Below the pieces are notes generated by a model. It had not been told where the DNA came from, did not search any database, and saw only the letters and a list, made by a program, of their open reading frames with translations. DNA of 19,845 nt, from the NCBI GenBank assembly GCA_964461295.1, contig CAYWTX010000406.1, forward strand, positions 1 through 19,845, written 5' to 3'. Position numbers and translations under genes: made by a program. Below are positions 8,701 to 13,358 of the stretch, piece after piece (position 1 is the first letter of the stretch; each line of letters begins with the position of its first letter). This DNA comes from CAYWTX01 sp964461295 (GTDB lineage Bacteria > Planctomycetota > Phycisphaerae > SM23-33).

Positions 8701-8734
8701 AGCCTGAAGGGCTGTACTGTCAGCCTTTCAGGCT
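8701..8734. repeat. Imperfect inverted repeat AGCCTGAAGGGCT / AGCCTTTCAGGCT
   Basis: The two 13-nt arms at 8701-8713 and 8722-8734 pair with one mismatch around an 8-nt loop. Each arm is itself a near-palindrome (AGCC...GGCT). It sits between the converging peptidase gene and tRNA gene. It could act as a bidirectional transcription barrier, or be one copy of a dispersed intergenic palindrome family. Only one copy is visible here. Confidence 0.45.
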
Positions 8735-8825
8735 GAAGATCCCTGTAGCGTTGCTAGTGCGGGTTCTTGTAAGCTTCTTCAGAATTCGCCCTGTGGGAAA
8801 TGGCAGAAGTCGAGCTCAGCGCAAG

Positions 8826-8831
8826 AAAAAA
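8826..8831 (-). terminator. T-tract after tRNA-Leu
   Basis: On the minus strand TTTTTT starts two nt after the tRNA discriminator base. The GC-rich acceptor end followed by this T-run could stop transcription. No separate hairpin lies between, so this is only a plausible terminator. Confidence 0.4.
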
Positions 8832-8832
8832 C

Positions 8833-8916
8833 TGCGGCCGAAAGGAGTCGAACCTTCACTCCCAAAAGGGAACAAGGACCTGAACCTTGCGCGTCTGCCA
8901 ATTCCGCCACGGCCGC
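8833..8916 (-). tRNA. tRNA-Leu (anticodon CAG)
   Basis: Read on the minus strand, the acceptor stem GCGGCCG (8916-8910) pairs with CGGCCGC (8840-8834), followed by discriminator A at 8833. The anticodon stem CAAGG/CCTTG encloses the loop TTCAGGT, giving anticodon CAG, which reads the CTG codons that dominate in GC-rich genomes. A long variable arm (TCCC/GGGA) marks it as class II, as expected for leucine. The T-arm loop is TTCGACT. The 3' CCA is not encoded, so it must be added after transcription. A run of six T follows directly (8831-8826). Confidence 0.95.
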
Positions 8917-8930
8917 AGATTGGTGTTTCC

Positions 8931-8958
8931 ACTTTAGCGGCTGAGGCGGAAAAGTCAA
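8931..8958 (-). promoter_or_regulatory. Promoter of tRNA-Leu (TTGACT-N16-TAAAGT)
   Basis: On the minus strand TTGACT (8958-8953) and TAAAGT (8936-8931) are 16 bp apart, and the -10 ends 14 nt before the tRNA 5' end. Five of six and four of six bases match the sigma-70 consensus, in a position that leaves a very short leader. This is one of the best promoters in the window. Confidence 0.7.
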
Positions 8959-9086
8959 TACCGGCGGCGGGAAAAAACCCAAGGCGCAGCGCCCTGGCGA
9001 TTCCGCGCGGGAGAAAACCCGTCCGCTGAAGCGGGCAGATCCCCGGTCCGGCGGTCCCCGGTGTGCGGTATCCGGTTCTTCGCGCA

Positions 9087-9092
9087 TAGGAT
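9087..9092 (+). promoter_or_regulatory. Candidate -10 (TAGGAT) of the DHOD-like gene
   Basis: TAGGAT lies 39 nt before the ATG at 9132, preceded by CGCGCA. The same hexamer serves as the -10 of the radical SAM gene's promoter at 19715-19743. No good -35 is visible 16-18 bp upstream, so confidence is moderate. Confidence 0.4.
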
Positions 9093-9131
9093 GCTACGAG
9101 CGACGACCCTCAGCCGCGAAAGGAACTCTCG

Positions 9132-10139
9132 ATGGACTTCACGACGAACTACATGGGCCTGGAGCTGCGAAGCCCGCTGGTTGCGTCCGCCTCGCCGCTG
9201 ACGATGGGCCTCGACGCGCTCAAGCGCCTGGAGGATGCCGGGGCCGGCGCGGCCGTGCTGGCTTCGCTGTTCGAGGAGCAACTCGAGCACGAGGCCCGCG
9301 AACTGGACCACTACCTTCACTACGGCGCCGAGAGGTTCGCCGAATCGCTGACGTACTTCCCGCAGGCGGGGGAGTACAAGCTCGGCCCCGAGGAGTACCT
9401 GGAGTACATCGCCAAGGCCAAGGCGGCCGTGGGCATCCCCATCGTCGCGTCGCTCAACGGCGTGTCGGAAGGCGGATGGATCGAGTACGCCCGATCGATC
9501 GCCCAGGCCGGCGCCGACGCCCTGGAACTGAACATCTACTTCCTGCCGACGGGCCCGCACGTGACGTCGCAGGCCGTCGACGACGCCTACGCCTGGATCG
9601 TCCGCTCCGTGACCGGCAGCGTGGACCTGCCGGTGGCGGTGAAGCTGTCGCCCTACTTCTCGTGCCTGCCTTCGATCGCCCGCCGTCTCATCGACGAGGG
9701 GGCCGAGGGCCTGGTCCTGTTCAACCGGTTCTACCAGCCGGACATCGATCCCGTTGCCCTGGAGGTCCGGCCGGAGGTCTTCCTGTCGACGTCGGCGGAC
9801 AACCTGCTGCCGCTGCGCTGGATCGCGATCCTCTTCGGACGGCTGGACGTGTCGCTCGCCGCCAGCAGCGGCATCCATACCGGGCGCGACGCGGCCAAGA
9901 TGCTCCTGGCCGGCGCCGACGTGGCGATGATGACCTCGGCCTTGCTGAAGCGCGGCCCGGGGCACGTGAAACAGGTCCAGGCCGAACTTGCCCAGGTGAT
10001 GGAGGCCAACCGCCACGAATCGGTGGCCGAGATGCGGGGCGTGATGAGCCAGCGCAACTGCCCCGAGCCCGGCGCCTACGAGCGGGCCAACTACATCAAG
10101 GTCCTGCACAGCTTCGGAATCACCACGACGCTGGAGTAG
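9132..10139 (+). CDS. Dihydroorotate dehydrogenase-like FMN protein lacking the catalytic cysteine
   Basis: The 335-residue protein has the TIM-barrel fold pattern of class 1 dihydroorotate dehydrogenases: an N-terminal 'YMGLELRSPLVASASPLT', a central Lys171 in 'VAVKLSPYF', and the phosphate-binding 'ASSGIHTGRDAAKMLLAGAD' (244-263). The ATG follows AAAGGAA at a normal distance. The active-site segment differs: true enzymes have 'ELN(L/I)SCPN' with a catalytic Cys (Ser in class 2), but here it reads 'ELNIYFLPT' (132-140), so Phe137 stands where the Cys should be. The protein belongs to the group usually annotated 'dihydroorotate dehydrogenase-like'. It probably binds FMN, but its substrate is unknown and it is unlikely to replace PyrD. 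No pyrimidine gene or electron-transfer partner is adjacent. Confidence 0.88.
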   Translation: MDFTTNYMGLELRSPLVASASPLTMGLDALKRLEDAGAGAAVLASLFEEQLEHEARELDHYLHYGAERFAESLTYFPQAGEYKLGPEEYLEYIAKAKAAVGIPIVASLNGVSEGGWIEYARSIAQAGADALELNIYFLPTGPHVTSQAVDDAYAWIVRSVTGSVDLPVAVKLSPYFSCLPSIARRLIDEGAEGLVLFNRFYQPDIDPVALEVRPEVFLSTSADNLLPLRWIAILFGRLDVSLAASSGIHTGRDAAKMLLAGADVAMMTSALLKRGPGHVKQVQAELAQVMEANRHESVAEMRGVMSQRNCPEPGAYERANYIKVLHSFGITTTLE

Positions 10140-10147
10140 CCCAACGG

Positions 10148-10162
10148 GCCCCCGGTGGGGGC
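10148..10162 (+). terminator. Hairpin GCCCCC-GGT-GGGGGC after the DHOD-like gene
   Basis: A perfect 6-bp, all-GC stem with a 3-nt loop begins nine nt after the stop codon at 10139. It is followed by GGTGGTTGG rather than a T-run, so termination is plausible but not certain. Confidence 0.45.
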
Positions 10163-10195
10163 GGTGGTTGGCCGCAACGGCCCTTGCCGCGGCTC

Positions 10196-10230
10196 ATGGC
10201 GGATGGCGGATGGCGGATGGCCGATGGCTG
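10196..10230. repeat. Five tandem 7-bp units ATGGCGG
   Basis: Three exact ATGGCGG units (10196-10216) are followed by ATGGCCG and ATGGCTG. The array is noncoding, lying between two convergent genes. It is a short minisatellite likely to vary by slippage; no function is evident. Confidence 0.8.
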
Positions 10231-10291
10231 GCGGCTTTGCCGACGGTTCCCTGGAAACCGGCAAGCCGTATCCGAAGACGGCAGAGCCCAT

Positions 10292-10345
10292 CTGAAAGGG
10301 CGCAAGAGACCTTTGCCCGGGCGGGCCGTTCTTGCGCCCTCTCAG
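10292..10345. repeat. 16-bp inverted repeat (one mismatch), loop 22 nt
   Basis: CTGAAAGGGCGCAAGA (10292-10307) pairs with TCTTGCGCCCTCTCAG (10330-10345) at 15 of 16 positions. This is the longest stem in the gap between the convergent DHOD-like and coiled-coil genes, and it could act as a bidirectional terminator or be a mobile palindrome. Confidence 0.65.
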
Positions 10346-10356
10346 AAGGGGTGTGA

Positions 10357-10373
10357 GGCGTCAGCGTGACGCC
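10357..10373. repeat. Perfect 7-bp hairpin GGCGTCA-GCG-TGACGCC
   Basis: The arms 10357-10363 and 10367-10373 are perfectly complementary with a 3-nt loop. It lies between two larger stems in the same gap. Confidence 0.55.
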
Positions 10374-10397
10374 GCGGCATTGAGCGGACGGCAGAGA

Positions 10398-10437
10398 AAG
10401 CGTGTGCAGGCCGGCCTGTGCCAACCTGCACACGCTT
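10398..10437 (-). terminator. 13-bp perfect hairpin, candidate terminator of the coiled-coil gene
   Basis: AAGCGTGTGCAGG (10398-10410) and CCTGCACACGCTT (10425-10437) pair perfectly around a 14-nt loop. Read on the minus strand it lies 55 nt after the stop codon of the coiled-coil gene, and the stem runs into TTTCTCT, a weak T-tract. It is a reasonable terminator for that gene. Confidence 0.55.
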
Positions 10438-10492
10438 GGGTTCGCTCACGCGATGGCGGCTGCCGGGATCGGCGGTCGCCAACCGTCCACGC

Positions 10493-12640
10493 TTATTTCG
10501 CGGCCTTTGCGGGCTTGCCGGCCGCCTCTTTCTTCGGTTTGGCCGGCTTGGCGGTCTCGCGGATCTGCTTCTCGACGTCGGCCAGTTTGGCGTCGACGTC
10601 GGCGATGTCCTTGGTGATCGCCTGGCACTGGGGGTTCTTGGCGGCCAGGTCGGCGACCTTTGCGTCGAGGGCCTTCTCGGCGTCGGCGAGCGCCTTGTGG
10701 GCATCGGCGACGGGCTTGGAGTTCTTCTGGGCGTCGGCGACGGCCTTGGAGGCGTCGGCGACGGCCTTCTTCGCCTCGGCGACGTCCTTGTCGTCGCCCT
10801 TCTCGATCTTGGCGCGGGCGGCCTTGACGTCGTCGGCAGCCTTCTTGTGGGCGTCGGTCATGCCGGCGCGGGCGGCCTTCAGGTCGGCCAGTTTCTTCAG
10901 GACTTCCTTGCCCTCTGGGATGGCCTCGACTTTGGCGGCGCGGGCCTTCTCGTACGCCTCGGCAGCCCTGGCGTCGCGTTTGGGTCCGGCGGCCTTCATG
11001 GCGGTTTCGGCCTTGTCGGCGGCCTTCTGGGCTTCGGTGTAGTCGGCATGCCTGGCCATGGCGGCCTTCTGGGCGGCCTGGGCGTCCTCGACGGCCTTGC
11101 GGGCGGCGGGGGCCGCGGCCTTGGCGCCGGCCTCGGCGGCGGCAGCGGCCTTGGCGGCGTTCTTCCATGCGTCGTTGGCCGAGGCCTTCGCGTAGATGGG
11201 CGAGTTCTTGTCGTGGAGTTGGTAGTTGGCGACAGCGGCCTGGTACTGAAGGGCCAGCTTCTGGTCGGCCAGCTTGGCGTTCTCGTCGGACACGGCCTTG
11301 CCGGATGGGCTTTGGGCGACCTTGGCCAGTTCGGCGGCGTCGAGGGCCTTCTCGGCCGACTTCACCGCGGCGTTGGCGGCCTTCAGGGCGGGGTCGCTGC
11401 CCATCTTCGCGCCAAGGGCCTCGTACAGTACGTCGGCCTTCCCGTAGAGGTCCTTCACGGCGGGGTCCTGCCACTTGCCGCGCTTGATCGAGTACTGGGC
11501 CTTCTCGGCCGCGGTCGCGTCGGCGCGGGCTTTGGCGAGCTTCAAGGCGTCTTCCTTCGAGTTGACCTTGCCGATCTTGGCGATGACGGCCTTGGCTTCG
11601 GCTTCCTTGGCGGCGGCGGCCTTGTACTCCGGCGTGCCGGCGACGACGGTGAGGGCCTTGGCGTCGCGGGCGGCCTGGGCGGCCTTGAGCTTCTCCTGGA
11701 TGTCGGCGGCGCCGGTGGCCTTCATGGCCTTGTCGAGATCCTTTTTCGCGTCGGCGGCCTTGGCGCGGGCGGCGGCGATGTCCTTGTCCTGCATGTTGTC
11801 GGCCAACACGGTCAGGGCGAGGCGGCTGGTGGCAATCTGTTCGGCTACCTTGTCGATCTGCTCCTCGACCTTCGCCAGCTCGGCGAGAATGGGCTTCGCC
11901 TCGGGAACGTTGGCGAACGCGGCCTCGCGGGCCTTGGCGGCCTCGGCGCGGGCCTTGGCGGCCTCGGCCACCTTCGGGTCCTTCTCGCGGGCCTCGCGCA
12001 GGGCCTGCTGGGCCTTATGCACGGCCTCGTTGGCCTTGGCGACTTCGCTGTCCTTGGCCGCGCCGGCGGCCGCGGCGGCCAGCTTGGCGTCGGCGTCGGC
12101 GAGGGCTTTTGTCGCGTCGGTGAGCTTGGCGGCGTCGCCGGCGGCTTCGATCTTCGCGCGGAGGGCATTCAGCTCGGCGTCGTTGCGGAGCTTGAGGTTG
12201 ATGGGCGAGCCGGGGTGCGTCAGTTGCAGCTCGAGCAGGCCCTGCTGGTAACTCAAACCGTCGGCCTTGGCGGCGGCTTCCTTGGCGGCCTTGTCGGCGG
12301 CTCCCTGCGCATCGCTCTTGCCGACTTTGTCGGCCATGACCTTCGCCAGCTTGTCCTTGGCGGCGGCTTCGGCCTTGCGGGCCTTCACGATGTCCGGATC
12401 GGCGGCCTGGGCCTTGGCGCCGGCCTTGCGGGCGTCGGCCGCGGCTTCGCGTTCCTTGGCGAGGTCCGGCGATTGAGCGACCGTGTCACGGCACTTGGCA
12501 AGTTTCGACTGGAGTTCCTTCTTCTGGGCGGCCAGTTCCTTCTTCTGGGCCTGGAGCTTGGCCAGATCGCCTTCGGCGGCGAATGTGGCGCCGACGGCGA
12601 AGAGGGTGCAGACCAACGACATTGAGACGCTGCGCAACAT
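10493..12640 (-). CDS. Secreted Ala/Lys-rich coiled-coil protein with internal tandem duplication
   Basis: The ATG at 12640 follows AAAGGAG and gives 715 residues beginning with a signal peptide (MLRSVSMSLVCTLFAVGATF, then AAEGD), so it acts outside the cytoplasm. Almost the whole mature chain is helical coiled coil rich in Ala, Lys, Asp and Glu, broken by short proline turns (xPxxxK). The first half (about 40-360) matches the second (about 375-695) at a spacing of 329-335 residues. Landmarks are P58/P393, D81-P82/D416-P417, Y131-Q132/Y466-Q467, S145-P146-I147/S480-P481-I482, P246-E247/P575-E576 and D285-K286-D287/D617-K618-D619. The C-terminus is a Lys/Pro/Ala tail. I recognise no named family. 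A periplasmic structural or spacer protein is a guess from composition. Such GC-rich repetitive sequence can also attract spurious database matches. Confidence 0.85.
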   Translation of the reverse strand: MLRSVSMSLVCTLFAVGATFAAEGDLAKLQAQKKELAAQKKELQSKLAKCRDTVAQSPDLAKEREAAADARKAGAKAQAADPDIVKARKAEAAAKDKLAKVMADKVGKSDAQGAADKAAKEAAAKADGLSYQQGLLELQLTHPGSPINLKLRNDAELNALRAKIEAAGDAAKLTDATKALADADAKLAAAAAGAAKDSEVAKANEAVHKAQQALREAREKDPKVAEAAKARAEAAKAREAAFANVPEAKPILAELAKVEEQIDKVAEQIATSRLALTVLADNMQDKDIAAARAKAADAKKDLDKAMKATGAADIQEKLKAAQAARDAKALTVVAGTPEYKAAAAKEAEAKAVIAKIGKVNSKEDALKLAKARADATAAEKAQYSIKRGKWQDPAVKDLYGKADVLYEALGAKMGSDPALKAANAAVKSAEKALDAAELAKVAQSPSGKAVSDENAKLADQKLALQYQAAVANYQLHDKNSPIYAKASANDAWKNAAKAAAAAEAGAKAAAPAARKAVEDAQAAQKAAMARHADYTEAQKAADKAETAMKAAGPKRDARAAEAYEKARAAKVEAIPEGKEVLKKLADLKAARAGMTDAHKKAADDVKAARAKIEKGDDKDVAEAKKAVADASKAVADAQKNSKPVADAHKALADAEKALDAKVADLAAKNPQCQAITKDIADVDAKLADVEKQIRETAKPAKPKKEAAGKPAKAAK

Positions 12641-12754
12641 TTCTGATCTCCTTTCAGGGCTGTGAATCGGCGAGCCGGCCACATGACCGGCCAAACGTGC
12701 TCCCCATGTAACACCGCCGGGCGGCGCAAGGGTTCGCGCAAAAGGCGACCCTCC

Positions 12755-12775
12755 ACACTATCGCGGGGAAGAAAC
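12755..12775 (-). promoter_or_regulatory. Upstream element GTTTCTTCCCCGCGA..GTGT
   Basis: Read in the sense of the coiled-coil gene, this element lies about 115 nt before its ATG. Nearly the same word (GTTTTCTCCCCGCGAGTGT) lies 46-64 nt before the secreted-protein gene at 16657-17829. Both are preceded by TTGYT. It may be part of a promoter or a protein-binding site; its function is not established. Confidence 0.4.
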
Positions 12776-12854
12776 AGCAAGCATGGTGGACACGGATGAA
12801 CCCAGCGCGGCCGGCGGCCGCAACCAAAGGGACATGTGCCTTCATCGCGGAGAG

Positions 12855-12909
12855 CGCGGAGGTCGCAGAGAAAAGTTCATTACAACCTCTGTTCTCTGCG
12901 TTCCTTGCG
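12855..12909. repeat. Imperfect inverted repeat with CGCAGAGAA/TTCTCTGCG core
   Basis: CGCAGAGAA (12864-12872) and TTCTCTGCG (12892-12900) pair perfectly, and the flanks (GCGGAGGT and TTCCTTGCG) continue with mismatches. The purine-rich 'gcgcggaggtcgcagag' wording resembles the stretch at 8641-8656 (acgcggaggccgcggc), which suggests a dispersed low-complexity repeat family. Confidence 0.5.
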
Positions 12910-12962
12910 TACTTTGCGCTGAGAATCCTGTTCGCCTGCGAAGGAAAGCATCATCAGCAGTA

Positions 12963-13003
12963 CAGATGAGAGGCAGCGCCTTCCTCCTCGTCCTTCTCAT
13001 CTG
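12963..13003 (-). terminator. 9-bp perfect hairpin downstream of the small membrane-protein gene
   Basis: CAGATGAGA (12963-12971) and TCTCATCTG (12995-13003) pair perfectly across a 23-nt loop, starting 27 nt after the stop of the 68-residue gene. No T-tract follows, so termination is only a possibility. Confidence 0.4.
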
Positions 13004-13029
13004 CGCCCCTCATCGTTCCCTTCGTGTCG

Positions 13030-13236
13030 CTATCGTGCTCGCCCAATGAGCCACGCCAACAGCCCCAACGCGGCGAACATCACGGCCGGCGTCAGGACCA
13101 TCAGGATCCCGTTGTAGATCATCTTCCTGTGGCGCCGCTTGATGCCGACAACGGTCAGCACCACGCCCATCACGCTGACGATCAGGCACATCGCCAGCAG
13201 CACGAGGCTCATCACCTTTGCGACGTCGCGACCCAT
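13030..13236 (-). CDS. Small two-helix membrane protein, unknown function
   Basis: The ATG at 13236 gives 68 residues; a GTG at 13245 would add three. Two hydrophobic segments are clear: one of about 22 residues (MSLVLLAMCLIVSVMGVVLT) and a second near the C-terminus (GILMVLTPAVMFAALGLLAW). They are joined by a basic loop (KRRHRK) that should face the cytoplasm. No family is recognised, and the ribosome binding site is weak (GGTGG). The gene follows ileS on the same strand after 115 nt that contain a strong hairpin. The regular alternation of hydrophobic segments and basic loop argues that it is real, but its shortness leaves doubt. Confidence 0.55.
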   Translation of the reverse strand: MGRDVAKVMSLVLLAMCLIVSVMGVVLTVVGIKRRHRKMIYNGILMVLTPAVMFAALGLLAWLIGRAR

Positions 13237-13272
13237 ACCAACCACCCGCTGCCAGCCATCGGCTACCAGAGG

Positions 13273-13327
13273 CCGGCTTCCGGCAAGAAAGACTCCGCAT
13301 GGGGTTCTTGCCGTGGTTGGAAGCCGG
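13273..13327. repeat. 17-bp stem with 6-nt bulge, immediately downstream of ileS
   Basis: CCGGCTTCCGGCAAGAA (13273-13289) pairs with TTCTTGCC (13305-13312) and GGAAGCCGG (13319-13327); GTGGTT bulges out and the loop is 15 nt. It begins 25 nt after the ileS stop on the minus strand and precedes the small membrane-protein gene. It could end or weaken ileS transcription, or protect the mRNA end. Confidence 0.6.
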
Positions 13328-13358
13328 TAGTTGGCAGCGGGCGGCTGGAAGCTACTTC
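13327..13358 (-). repeat. Degenerate 32-bp repeat, copy B, overlapping the ileS stop codon
   Basis: On the minus strand it reads GAAGTAGCTTCCAGCCGCCC and onward to CCAACTAC. It matches 26 of 32 bases of a plus-strand copy at 16448-16479. The TAG within GAAGTAG is the ileS stop codon, so the repeat contributes the end of the gene. Confidence 0.6.

Larger units (their letters stand above)
12641..13029. other. Gene-free gap with upstream elements of the coiled-coil gene and dispersed repeats
   Basis: No reading frame here looks coding. The gap holds the leader of the coiled-coil gene, the TTTCTTCCCCGCGA element near 12755-12775, an imperfect inverted repeat of the 'GCGGAGGTCGCAGAGAA' type (12855-12909), and a 9-bp hairpin (12963-13003) behind the small membrane-protein gene. 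No clear -10/-35 pair was found for the coiled-coil gene. Confidence 0.6.

Noticed and set aside
10196..10230. Short CRISPR-like repeat array
   Set aside because: The units are 7 bp, directly contiguous and without spacers. This is a minisatellite, and no cas gene is present.
10418..12625. Plus-strand open frame of 735 codons, Gly/Leu/Val-rich
   Set aside because: It is the antisense of the Ala/Lys-rich coiled-coil gene, whose codons (GCC, AAG) read as GGC and CTT on the other strand. The minus-strand gene has a ribosome binding site and a signal peptide.
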